Assembly (NCBI GenBank): GCA_963924555.1 | Contig: OZ004585.1 | Span: 8,138,556 to 8,202,555, forward strand | DNA: 64,000 nucleotides | Source of the DNA: Crambe crambe | Taxonomy: Eukaryota > Porifera > Demospongiae > Poecilosclerida > Crambeidae | Direction of reading: 5' to 3' | In this document: positions 47,101 to 58,616 of the stretch, one piece after another | How positions within the stretch are numbered: the first letter of the stretch is position 1 | Layout of the letters: each line of letters begins with the position of its first letter | Notes under the pieces: generated by a model | Databases searched by the model: none | Seen by the model: the letters and a program-made list of their open reading frames with translations, nothing else | What the model was told of the DNA's origin: nothing | Made by a program: the position numbers and the translations under genes

Positions 47101-50100
47101 CTGTCGCAGACAGCTGATGCCGAATTCGACTGTGTTCCAGTCATCGTTTTTCCCTATGTTGGCAGCGTGCATGGAGGCTTTGTCGTCAACAACATCGACA
47201 GCAATGATGCCATTCATGACACCAGTGGAGGGAGAAGCCTTCAGCAGCTTCTCTATCTGAGGAAGTTTCAAGAGTCGAGCAATGAGCGTGGATTTTCCCG
47301 AACCAGGGAGGCCTACGAACACCAGGTGTGCCAGTAATCTGTCGATGGATCCACTCCTCTTGATGTGCTTTTCAATTTGTTTAAAGAATTCTTGAATCTC
47401 ATCAGACTCAGCAGGTACTATGATAATCAAAGTATTCTAATTATACCCACCCTAAACCACCAACTGTCATATATTCCAATGCAAGTTATCAAAACTATGA
47501 ATGCAACTTACCATTGTCACCACTCCCCCTGAACCTTCCCCTCTGTCTGCCTCCTCCAACCCTCCTCCTTCTAGCTAAAGGAAATGAATACAAAGATGAA
47601 GCATTCAGCAGCCATGACTCTTTCCCTCCACCACTAGTACCATATTCAGTTCTAACTTGAAGTACTAACTCATTCCAATGCCAACAATGCTCAAGAATGG
47701 ACAAAACAACTTTAAATTTTGATCAAAATGGGTTATTACACACCTGGCACACTCCTTAGACAATGTTAACTGTCTCACAGAGAAAGAGAAAAATTTTCTG
47801 AGCAGAATGGTCCTTACTTTAAGGGTGCAGGCACATAGTAACCAAGGCATGTGCTAGTACTAGCACTAATTAACCACAAACACTACCACGCTAAAATTAC
47901 AGATAGTAAACACAATAGCAGCTGCTGCTTTGGCACATATGCTAGCATGAATAATGAACAAGTCATTGCAACTCAGGAACTATGCATGGGAATGAGCCAA
48001 TATTTTGCATATGGCAACTACTTGATAAGGTCTAAAAAGTTACATTTTGCTTTAGTTTATAGCTAGTACAGAATGTGCAGGACACTAGATCCTATATGGA
48101 TAAATTAAAAAGTAGAATGTGAATTGATAAAAACTAAATGTAATTTTTATGGCAATAAGTATAAGAAGCTGTATATCAAAAATCAGCCATTGATTCCAAG
48201 TGGTCATTGAGATGTAACGCAGTTTACCTTGAGAATGGAATCAGTCATAACATCAGTCATTTTGATTGGTCCTCCTTTATTTTTTGTGTATGTGGTACTA
48301 TTCTGATACTTAATAACATGGTGCAAGTTAGAAATTTCTATCATGAATAGTTTTTAAGTTAATTTTCCCAAGCAACCATGCGTGGGCGGAGTGTGCCTGC
48401 ACCCTTAAAACTTTCCCTTCAAAAGTCATATATACCTGTTTTTAACATTAATTAATTTCACCTACTTTTAATTAACCACTAATTACTTCCTAAGGGCTAT
48501 TAATTATATCACTACTGAGCAAACACCGTTATTTTAGCTCTGGGCTATTATCTATATTTAGAACATGTACTGCTACATTATCTAATTAGTGCTAAGTGGT
48601 TGAACATCTCTATACTTACAATCAAGTTGCCTGAGGGCTAATTCTCGCTTGTCTAGTTCTCTATCAATAGAAAGAATCTCTTGTTTGTAGCTATTGATCC
48701 ATGTCTCCCACTGAACCATCTGCAGGGATTGTTTCCTATCTGAAGACAGGGAGGGCTGAGCAAGCTCCCTCTTCCACTCAGCTATCTCCTGCACACATGG
48801 AACACACATCAGGTATGGACTGGGCCACATGCCACGCCCTCATCACACCACTGCTACACTCATCACTCACCTGTTCACAGGCCTCTATATTCCTCTGACA
48901 GGATGCCTTCTCCTGTGAGGAGTGAGAGAGAGAAGGTGAGACAACCATACAACCAACACACAAAGATAGCCATCATGCACCACAAAAAAAAACCACCACA
49001 CGCACAGCATGTGAGCTACGGCTTCCAAACATGGAGAATGTGTAGAGTAAATCATGCTCTATAAGATCAAGGGGTCCATGAGTCACTATGCCCCGCCCAC
49101 TTCTCTCGGCAGACTCGTGAGCAAGTACAATAGCCTGAAAAAAATTGAGCAGGGGTCTAGTATGCAAGCCATTTGAGCTGCAAACTCCAAAGGTGGAGAA
49201 TCTTCATTATTTTTAATGCTTAATAGAGTCTAGGGGTGCATGAGTTGATGGACCTCACACACTTCCCCCGGCAGACATGTCAAGTTTTGCTGAGTCAGCG
49301 TATTGCCATAGAAATCGACAGGGGTCTAGTAGCCGGTAGCAGACATGCCAGATGAGGTCTGCCCATGAAACATTGGGGCACATATGCTGGAGGTAGCTGC
49401 TTTAAGGTTGAGTAGTCCAGCATTCTAACAAACAACCCATCCCTGCATACGAGCACCCCCCATTCTTTATACACTGTTGCTATGTAATGGCCTACTGTTG
49501 CTATGGGCCTAAGGTGCTGGCAGTGACTGTCTAGAGGGTCTTGTTGGAGATACTGGACCAACACAACAGCTATTTTCATAACAACTCACCTTCTCTAACT
49601 GCTCAATAGTAAGCTCCTGGAACCTCTGTATGTGAGGAAACAAACCGAGTCACAACAGCCATGTTAGAATAGCAATGGACTAAGGCCACGTCAACTTAAT
49701 TACTTGTTTATCATCCCCTCCCTCTCCTAATTTTTGCTCTTCTGGACTTTTAATTTTATTTCTACTGAGCATGTGCATGGTGTACTTTATTTGAAATTTA
49801 GGCATGATTTTCAGTGTAATTTTAGTTTTGGCAACTATTAAATTATGGTGTTTGTTATTCTTCAAATAAAGTGTGCAGCGACTACTTTTAACTTAGCTTT
49901 TTTTTGTGGAACTTCAGCTTTTTGTATGTTTTCATAATAGCTTTTTAAATAATTGCCATGGAAACCAATAAAAAATAAAACGCTGTGGCTATTCGTCCGG
50001 CAGCCGGATACTATTTTCAGAGCTATTCGTCCGGCAGTGCTGGCACTTAGAAAATTTTCAAAGATTGAAAATCTGAAAGAAGAAAAAGAAGCAGCAATTC

Positions 50101-50715
50101 CGGGATCGAACCCACGATCGGACGGTCCAAAGCGCACGGCACTAACCAATACGCTACGGTGGCAACGCTGCAAAACTCAGTTCGAGAGTGATATTTATAC
50201 TTGTTAGTCTCTGGTGGCCTTAGGGAGCCCTTTGGGCCTGCACTGCAAGCTGGGCGAGTGTTGCCTAGCCTTGGAGTCACAACAGTGCGTGAATAGTACG
50301 TCCCATGCACCTAACGCTCGCTCCCTTGCAGGAGCTTTTATAATACATAGGCCAGCTTTGCTGGCCTATTTAGACTGCCGGACGAATAGCTCTGAAAATA
50401 GTATCCGGCTGCCGGACCGATAGCCACTTCGAAAATAAAAATAAAACCCTCCCCCCCCCTCTCCTAATTTTTGAAGAAATTAGGATGATAAACAAGTAAT
50501 TAATTTGATGTGGCCTAAGCTAGTAGTCTAGCTATAGAGAGAGACCTGGGACTAAAGTAACAAAAGTAACTATACATCAAAGCTTATAATGAGCCTTTAG
50601 TCGCGCGCCTAGATCTAGCTAGCTAGCTATAATCTGCGCATGTACATGTTAGCTATAATCTGCGCATGTTAAATAGAAAACCATTAAGTATTAAACTAAC
50701 CTCATATTTCGACAT
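44162..50715 (-). CDS. Gene A, unit 3: coiled coil - GTPase - COR-like - Ig - Ig - Death protein, 1086 aa, with an inverted exon
   Basis: Exons: 50701-50715 (MSKYE), 49590-49625, 48871-48912, 48620-48788, 47512-47574, 45354-47417, 45024-45290, 44654-44965, 44239-44511, 44162-44181; 3261 nt, open and in phase. The core matches units 1 and 2, with its own substitutions (VVRDEATAVDLEDKIKKEA; LKRK for LNRK). The coiled-coil exons are again different (RFQELTIEQLEK, EKASCQRNIEACEQ). The linker exon contains a 51-bp inversion (47522-47572), turning the Pro/Ser linker into an Arg/Gly one (RRRVGGGRQRGRFRG) without a stop. Death domain as in unit 2. A 2-bp loss in the following small exon gives an early stop (KLHSY), so the tail is shorter. 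Two MITEs interrupt its introns (47823-48404, 49684-50515), neither touching coding sequence. Confidence 0.85.
47823..48404. mobile_element. MITE flanked by TTAA (piggyBac-like), unit 3
   Basis: 13-bp terminal inverted repeats GGGTGCAGGCACA / TGTGCCTGCACCC bound 582 bp, flanked by TTAA on both sides (47819-47822, 48405-48408). Units 1 and 2 show the uninterrupted site (CTTACTTTAGAAC). There is no coding sequence. A Tc1/mariner-type TA duplication is the alternative, because the empty sites read TTAG rather than TTAA. Confidence 0.75.
49985..50427. mobile_element. Nested foldback element with 53-bp inverted repeats
   Basis: Left arm 49985-50037 and right arm 50375-50427 are inverted copies with one mismatch by eye. 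Each arm contains CTATTCGTCCGGCAG twice or nearly so. The interior carries a tRNA-like segment and a TAGGCCAGC/GCTGGCCTA palindrome (50347-50369). It lies wholly inside the Harbinger-like element, so it is either part of that element's design or a later insertion. I could not define a target duplication. Confidence 0.65.
50100..50166 (-). repeat. tRNA-like segment (SINE head or tRNA pseudogene)
   Basis: The minus strand has an A-box-like TAGCGTATTGGTTAGTGC and a B box GGGTTCGATCCC at about the right spacing. The D stem pairs, but the acceptor arms (GCCACCG against the sequence after the T arm) do not, so it is not a functional tRNA. It may supply an internal polymerase III promoter. Confidence 0.6.
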
Positions 50716-51019
50716 CTCTTTCTTTACGCCCCAATCCTTGATCTCTAAAAATAGTTCTCATCCAAAAATGGAATTAGCTCCTACTACCGAGCATCTAATT
50801 ATAAACCAGGATAGGACTCTGGGGAGGGGTGGGGACGGTCCCTTAATATAGATTGTCACTTGGCCACTCCCTTTCCTGTATGGCCGGCTGGTGTGATGAA
50901 TAACAGTGACTATCATGTATCAAAAAAAAAAAAAAATGTGCTAGTAAAAAAAAAAGTACAAGGAAAATTCATTATTAATGCTGTGATAAAATCAATGAAA
51001 GTTGAGACCAAACAGTTAG

Positions 51020-52632
51020 TTAGAGTTGAGTGGATGATCCAGTCAGTTTAAGGATGCCCTCAAACTGGTGTGCTCTGTTTTGAAGACCAGCATTGTGAAG
51101 ATTGGTCAAAAACTACAAATGAGTGAAAAGGAAACAATCATTAGTTAGGCATGATCATTGTCACAGGCACAGGGGGATCACAGTGTCCCAACTGTTCTCG
51201 GGAATCTCCCCCCTCACAACTAGCCTCACGGAGCCACGCCACGAGAGGAGTCAAGGGTGAAAGGGCCGGCTCAGCGAGACTACCTCACAACGAGGTCTAC
51301 AATACTTACAGATCTTTTGTCTGTAATCATAACTCATTCAGGGTAAAGCCCCTAGCTAGAGTTGAACAGGGAAGTAGCTAATAGCCCTAGGCTATGATTG
51401 TACCGGCTCATAGTAGCGCATGGCGTATCTGAGGAGTTCACGAGTAGCACTGTCGGTGCTGAAACCTCCTGTCTTCTTCATCTGCTGCTGCTGGTACTGC
51501 ATGAAGTAGAAAGTGTGTAGATCAGCACTGACTTCAAATTGGTTACTCTTTGCTTTCTTTGGGGACGTATGTATGTATGCATTGGAAGACTCACTTCTGA
51601 CAACTGTCTGAGGTAATACTGCATAGCATCCTCAGGGATCCTAGGCAGCTGCTTGACGTCACGGTAGTACTTCTTGACCTTTGTCTTGTAGCCCTGGACT
51701 TCTTTATTGTATAGCAGTTTACTGGTGGGAGAATCCTGTCAGAGTGAGAGGATTAAGGAAATCATTACTCCACTGGTTAGTGATTTATCTTAGTCATACA
51801 GTCCAGAGATGATGACTATATATTCACTTACAATGTTCAGTCTGATTTCTGCACTGGAGCATCCATCAATGAAAGCCTAAACAAATAAGATATAGTAATT
51901 GACCTCGTACATTGTACAACTGAATTTTGGTTAGCCAAGACTGATTCATCTTTGCCTATTCCCTCACCTAAGACTGTGAGCTATGTACCTCATTACTCCC
52001 TCACCTGTGCCACCACTGAGAGGCAAGCATCCACTGTGTGGGACTTATTAATGTCGAAGACAAACTCGGGGTTCTTTATCATGTTCACCTAAAACCGAAG
52101 GGAGAAGGCATTGTTTTTCCACGTATGGACCACATCTGGGTCCACTATTTTGTAGTTTTCTGCCTCATCGTCGAGGAAGTCGAAGATGTATTTGATAGCC
52201 ATGGGAACTGCATCTGCCCCTGGGGCATAGCCCATAGGCACCTGTAAGTTAACAGTATAATCATGGCATGAAATATCAAATGTATGATCATGTAACATGC
52301 ATGTACATGCAAAATACATGTAAGACTAGGTAACATTATGTAACATGCATGTATGACTATATGATTAGGTAACATCATGTATGATCATGTAACATGTAAC
52401 ATGACATACAACTATGTAACATGCATGCATGTATGTATATGTAACATGCATAGTGTTGGACTTGCCTGGACTCCAGGGGACTGGTGGAAAGCAGCTGGAA
52501 ACATGGTTGTGGGGGAGGATGGAGGGTGAGTAATGGAGAACAGAGCATTGAACAGCTCATCCACAAAATTTTGAAGGATATTCTGAAAAGAAGAGGGGAA
52601 AGGAATCGAGTACAGAACATAAGGTGTTAAAT

Positions 52633-52703
<71 letters not shown>

Positions 52704-53736
52704 CCTCTCCTCTCTCTCATGTCTGTACTTTTGTTGAAAGCATTCTTGGCAGGTATATCTCTGACACCATTTTCTTGTTGTTAAGGAAGGGCGATCTCTT
52801 AGGGTCTTCAATGTCCACCTGCTTGAAGAGATGCCACACCCTTGAACCATCCTCTGCCTCGGATAGTGCGCGTTACCGTGGTGAATGGGTGGAGATTATA
52901 CTGCCTGGATAGTCATACGCTACAGAATCACACGAAAGGACATAATTGATAGGGTTCTCCCCATGCAAGCCAGAAAAAAATATGCAAGCACGCAACAGAT
53001 CAGGCAATCTTTGTGGAATATATATTTTTTAAACCTTACTGCTTCCAAGCTATACAGTATGGTCCAGTATGTGCATACACACCTCTGCCTGGTGGAGGGT
53101 GGTCGCGGCGAGATCTGATGCGAAACATGGCCCCTTCCTGGACCCAGTAGTGCCTGAGTGTGTTGATCCTCTTCCAGCCGGCCTCCACGACTGTGGAGTG
53201 GTCTTCGTCCCGCAGGATCACGGTCTCTGAAGGAGCTCTGGGTGAAAGACATAAAGCATTCAGTCCAATGCTTGAATTGAATTAACAACCTTCCCTAATA
53301 TCTGTAGGAGACAGAATTACAGGATTCTGTGGGGAATTTCTCAGCATTGAAGATCCTTTTAGAACCACATAGATTCTTTGATGGTAGTAACTATCCTCAG
53401 GCCATTACATCACTAGCTGACCTTGCAGAGTAGGTTTGAAGCACAGGCACGAGTTTCTTCCAGATTTTGCCTGTCTCCAGTTTCATCCAACAACCGAGTT
53501 GTAGCATTGAAGAAAACACCTAATTATAAAGAGCAGTAATCTTAATTACATGCATTATGTATCTGATGGGTCTGTGTACACAGATGGTGACATAATACAG
53601 TTTCACTGTATCTTACCCGTAGGAAGAAAGAATGCCAATCCTGTCCAGTGAGGTTGTAAAGGTCACATGATAAGAGGGCTCATTGGAGGTTTGTGATTGA
53701 AGTTTGTCTGACCGACAGGAACTCCATTCCAACCCC
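51020..53736 (-). pseudogene. Gene B, unit 3, plexin part: Rho-binding domain and C-terminal GAP, with nonsense codons
   Basis: Exons: 53617-53736 (continuous with RAF upstream; SDKLQSQ...TTSLDRIG), about 53420-53530, 53084-53237 (ILRDEDHSTVVEAGWKRINT; plexin RBD end), 52729-52866 (KKMVSEIYLPRMLSTK), 52466-52582 (NILQNFVDELFNALFS), 52005-52241 ([24 protein letters not shown]), 51832-51876, 51595-51735, 51404-51547, 51020-51112 (same C-terminus as units 1 and 2). This is a long run of plexin cytoplasmic domain. Two in-frame stops are visible: one in the exon near 53490 (frame matching LNCDTITQVKEK) and TAG for Trp in LRFWVN at about 52090. The intron after 52466 uses a GC donor. It is therefore likely dead, but it preserves sequence that units 1 and 2 deleted. 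Confidence 0.75.
52641..52698. repeat. (CT)n microsatellite
   Basis: About 29 CT dinucleotides lie in a plexin intron of unit 3, followed by TCTCC repeats. Frames through it are artefacts. Confidence 0.97.
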
Positions 53737-53758
53737 CTGAAATGTGAAATGGGGACAC

Positions 53759-56700
53759 CTCTGTATACAGTGGCCAATCCAAAGTCTCCTATCTTAACTG
53801 TACAGTCGTCATGCAGAAAGATGTCTCGGTGGGTGTGGTTAAGGGGTGTGGTTATTCCATAAAATTGTCTGATGAAATACGGAGTGAAGGATACTGTTTG
53901 ATTTGAGATCTCTGTGGATGATATTCTTAGCATGCAAGTAACTGCAAATGAGGGAATATTGTGAATACGGTGTAACATAATTAGAATCCGACTTACTCGA
54001 CCCCCTGAGCAGTCTGTCTAGCGATGTTTATGAGTTGGTATATCTCGAAGTGCGTCTCCATGACGTGAAGGTGTCTGTAGAGGGTGGAGCCATCATACCA
54101 TTGGGTCACTATGGTGATCTGGGGGAGAGATGTCCAGCCCATGAACAAGAGAATGTTCGCATGCCTAGTCTTCCTACAAAAAGATTGAGGAGTAACATTA
54201 CAATTTTTTATGGGAGAGAATTTTTATGGTTCCAAAAGTAGCAAATAAAAATGAGGTTACTTCTTTATACTTCAGTGATCCATAACTCGTTGTTTAGGGC
54301 CGAAATTTGGAACAGGTGCATTTATACACAGGTGGCTTAAAAGTATGCAATCAGTGTCTATGATTCCAATAATGGTGGTCCCATGACCAGCATATTCCAT
54401 TATTCATATCTTATTATGTCTCCTTTATCACGTCAACAGTGCACAAGGGAGTAGGCATGTCTGTACATAAAGGGGGTGGAGTTCTAACCTACAGTACCAC
54501 CAACCTTAGCACGCCCACTTCATTCTTGAAGGCTAGTAACTGTTGCTCTGTGGGATTTGTCACGTTCAGTTTCTTCACAGCTACTGGCCCTGAAGGGATG
54601 TCAATGTCATGCAACATGCAACATTACCAAAACATTTCATGATCTGAAAATACTGTGCATGACTGGATGGACCTTACCATGCCATTTCCCCTTGAAGACA
54701 GTACCAAACGACCCAGACCCTATCTTGTTCCCTATTTCTATGTCTCGGTAAGGGATTTCCCAAACATCTGTAGAATCTTGATTGGATTTCTAGAACATGA
54801 GGAATAAAACACCCTCAGCTAAAGTGTCAAAGTTCAAGTGGGTGGCTTCTCAATATGGACCCTGAATACAATAATTTCATACTTTATAAGGACACCTCTC
54901 TAATCAGGACACTTCTCTAATCAGGACACTTTCAGAGGAGGTTATATCTTTATTTCAGGGATTACTTAATACACATGGTAGTCTCAGTTAACCACTTTTA
55001 CTTATCAGAGAGAGGAATTCCACTTTAAACTGGTCATATAGTCATACTTGTTTTCTAAGATGGGGCAATGTGCTACTGTGGTAGGACGTGCTCCCTCCTC
55101 CCGAGTGTTGACTCCCAGTGACACTCCCATTGGTGGAAGTCACGTCAGTGTTGGAAACAGAAGAGCCCTTGCTCGTCATCCCAAGAGCTCCAGGACTGTG
55201 GTTCTCTGACACGACAGAAAAATGTTCCCCTACGCCTAGAGATTTACATAAATATTTAATGCATCCTTCCATCATGATTAAAATTAAAAACTTTACCTTT
55301 CCAGAGATGATCTCTTTGTTCGTTCACTGGTCCCCATTGTTAAGTTTCCAGAGTTTCCAGAGTTTTTTCTCTCTGATTGAGGGTGGACATGATTATCCAT
55401 GGAACTGCAACGATCATTACATTCATCACCGTTAACGACATGTGCCTGGAGGTGGTCCAAGCTACTGCTACTAGCCTATGGACAGCAGAGAGGGCAAATA
55501 AAAATGGAGAGGTAACCAAAGTTCAGAGCTACTAATTTTGATGAGTAATTAATTTTGGTTGGATGTCCTGTACCCAAAATCTGGCAGGTTAATTCCTTAT
55601 AATTTATTTAACTGGTGGGTTAATTCCTTATAGTTAGCTGGCGGGGTTGATTCCTTATAAGGAAATTGACTATGTACTAAGTGACTGGATTGAGAGGTGT
55701 GACCTACCACTCTTTTATGTTTTCTGGATTCACTCCTGCTCCCACTGGAAACAGAACCGATCCCGCTGTCCACCTGTGAGGGTGGGGCATTCTGGTCTAG
55801 TGAGGGAGAGGACAAGGAGGAATAGTGCAGCATGTGGTTGCTCCGCAGATAACAAGAAGGGACATCCCCAGCTTGCCTCGGAGCCTGCAGCTGATACTGG
55901 TGGTGTACTCAGTATACTCATCCCAGAACTATGTATGTATGTATGTATGTATGTATGTATGTATGTATGTATGTATGTATGTATGTATGTATGTACAAAT
56001 AAAAAGATGATAAAAATATTCTCTATTTATTTTATTACACAGTTTTTGGTTCCAACCTGTTTGGTTCCAGTATGGAGGATGTGGGGATAACAGTCCCCAT
56101 GGTATGGATGTGAGGAGAGTGAAGCGCGGGTCGTCTCCCTTGTGGTCTCTGGAGTTGGAAGCACTGGATGCAGTGCTGGAGTTGAAGATAGATGGAGTGG
56201 AGATCGAACGTTCTCTAGAAACTCGCCTTAAAAGGAAAATTAATGGCTGTTATGATGAAGAACCAACTGGAAGCTTATGAAGGATTGATGGCTATTTTGA
56301 ATACACTACAGTGGAACAATCTCTTTGTATTATACATTCGATACAAAATGACCTCCAAAAGAGGACAACCTCTCAACAAAGGACGAAGGACGAAAGGATG
56401 GGTCTTACGAGTGTCCAAATTTGCTGCCAAATATAAGTATAAGCACACTGAATTTAGTATGCTTATAGTCTCATGGTAAGGGATGCTCAGTGACATGATA
56501 ACCCTAGGGTGGACACATACCCATAAAATATATTTTTTAACGTCCAGCATTAACAAAAATCATCTTTACCGGGTTTTCATCCTACGACCTAGGGCAAGTG
56601 AATTCTAAGTGCCATAAGGCGTGATTCTAAGTGAATAAATGGACCAATGAGATTCCTTGGTTGTAACTAGCTATAGTCTAAGGTGGGTTTTGACCAGAGA

Positions 56701-57205
56701 GAATCCTGTAGGACAGTCAATTGAAAGTCATTCAGTTCAGTGACATCATAATATGAATAGCTTAAGACTGGAAGTGATCACAGTAATTATTCAAGTCTGG
56801 ACTATTTCATACCGAGCATAGAGAATGTCTTTGTCCAAGTAGCTGCAAAAGATGGGGACTTTTGGACTACAACGCTGGTGGTAGCAATACCCACTGATCT
56901 CACACCTGCATAATTAAATATATGGTAAAGGGTCACCATGCCATATCATGACCTTTGACCTGCCATCCCAGTGTGATAAAACTGGTAAAGGGTAGACAAC
57001 CTCATAATTGTGCACTATATACTGTACTGCAGCATGTGCACTGGTATAAACACTCACTTGAAGCATTGCAATATTGAATGTTTTCCTCACCCATATAAGG
57101 AACATGACCTACATCCATCCACAGAGCAACAAATGTAGAGGAACTTACAAAGTTGTGATGATTGGTTGGGTCCAAGGTGTTTCTAACTCTGTACTCCACA
57201 TAAAC
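53759..57205 (-). pseudogene. Gene B, unit 3, RAF part: C1-like, Ser/Thr linker and kinase N-lobe through DFG
   Basis: Kinase exons: 54678-54789 (WEIPYRDIEIGNKIGSGSFG), 54505-54589 (PVAVKKLNV...FKNEVGVLR), 53997-54173 ([13 protein letters not shown]...TAQG), 53895-53941 (YLHAKNIIHRDLKSN), and the exon starting at 53824 (NIFLHDDCTVKIGDFGLATV). Gly-rich loop, catalytic Lys, HRDLKSN and DFG are intact and unmistakably RAF. The activation segment and C-lobe are absent: just after ATV the same exon reads on into plexin. Linker exons lie at about 55040-55237, 55290-55470 (RTKRSSLER, 14-3-3-like) and 55716-55905. C1-like exons remain near 56815-56910, 57108 and 57149-57205. The RBD exon and most of the Pro-rich linker exon are missing, and the exon-4 donor is altered. 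A kinase without a C-lobe cannot be active. Confidence 0.75.
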
Positions 57206-57240
57206 CTGCAGAATTAATAGATACCAACACTAAAGTATGT

Positions 57241-57632
57241 CTCATTCCTTATGGGCAACCATCCTACAGTAGTGCTATCTCAGACAAGGCTGTGGCATGG
57301 TGAGGATAATTGTGCCTTGTTCTGGGAACACAGTCATAGCTGCATGCACAAAAAGGAGGACATGGAAGCATGTATGCACCATGTAATCAATTGTGCCAGT
57401 CACCACACTTTGCAATAAGTGACAGTACTAATCTATGTACCTGACCACTCAAATTTTGATGGCTCCACCCATAAAATACTTACAAGAAAAATTATTGGAA
57501 AACGACTTTCCACACTTGCCTCCTGTCCTGCTGTTTTACCCACATACACATTGCCTAGCAACAGCAGGGCTGGGGGTCAGAGTTCACTGTGAAATCCTTA
57601 AAGTCTGGAAGCTTCTAATAACTTGTAGGTGT
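57241..57632. other. About 390-bp inverted segment, unit 3
   Basis: This block is the reverse complement of sequence lying at about 31815-32195 in unit 2 (and split at 12125-12320 plus 13416-13590 in unit 1). It contains the GCCTAGCAACAGCAGGGCTGG and GTGCCTTGTTCTGGGAAC words in opposite orientation. It replaces the region holding RAF exons 1 and 2 in the other units, so the inversion came with, or followed, a deletion that removed the RBD. Confidence 0.8.
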
Positions 57633-58616
57633 CACATAACATGATTTGAGAACTTCTCTGTACTTTTTGGTGCCTAGAAAATTCACGATCTTTACAATTT
57701 GGTTTGAGCATGCAATATAAAACTTACATCAGATCCATGATTGGTTGCTAGGACAGTAGGTATCTAGGTATCACAGCACAGAGATTCAGAAGTATAGAAC
57801 ACCACACATGTGCACCCAGAAGGTGGGAGTGGCTGAGGAGGCAGAGTCCCATACTGAATAAGGTTGCATGGGAAGGTGTTACGGTGGACTGTGAGTATGT
57901 CTCCAAGATACACCAATGTTATTCACTCACTAATTGCTCTCCTGGAATATTTTAGTGATGTACTTTGACCTCTAGTTTGGACCACTCATTGCAGGAGACA
58001 CAAACCTTTTATGAAAATGAAGGGAGAGTTCCTCATAGGACAGTTTCTCCACCCCTTCTACGTCTAACTTCGACCATAGATATAAGAGACTTGTGATCGT
58101 GCATGCATCGAGAAACTATGGCGCCGACCCTTTACCCAGCTTCCTTTGATAAGGAAGGTAAAGGTCGACGTCGCCGCGCCGTAAGACTAATCTCTCGCTC
58201 GCGCCATCCATCAAGTCCTCGAGTAGACATGCTTTTTTTCCTTCCCTATTATGCTATGCTCCAATGCCAGAACCCCTGCCCTATTATGCTCTACAAAAAA
58301 GCCTCTTATTGGTATAACTAATGCATAACTGCAGCCTTTCATCATAATTTTATCAGCAGCAAGTTAGTTTGCTGGAACATTTAAGCAGCAGAAGACAGTT
58401 GTAATAGTTACCACCACCAATTACATAGGTGGCTGCTCTAATTCAGCAGTTTATACAAAGGAACTCATCAATACCTCCATATCTGCCAACCCCTGGAAAT
58501 AAAAATCCCCTAATACAGTATTCCATCATTATCTCGCTGTCCTTTTCTAGCTAGCTACTATGATGCAGCTAGCTGGCTATTATTTTTTACATCATCGTTT
58601 GTTTTTTTTAAAACAG

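Larger units (their letters stand above)
49684..50515. mobile_element. Harbinger/PIF-like non-autonomous element, unit 3
   Basis: 33-bp near-perfect terminal inverted repeats (GGCCAC(G/A)TCAA...TTACTTGTTTATCATCC) are flanked by TAA on both sides. The empty site GGACTAAGCTAG is intact in units 1 and 2, which shows insertion after the duplication. A 3-bp TWA target and GGCC ends fit PIF/Harbinger. The interior hosts a second inverted-repeat element (49985-50427). No transposase is present. Confidence 0.8.

Noticed and set aside
50100-50166. Functional tRNA gene
   Set aside because: A and B boxes are present but the acceptor stem does not pair, and it is embedded in a mobile element.
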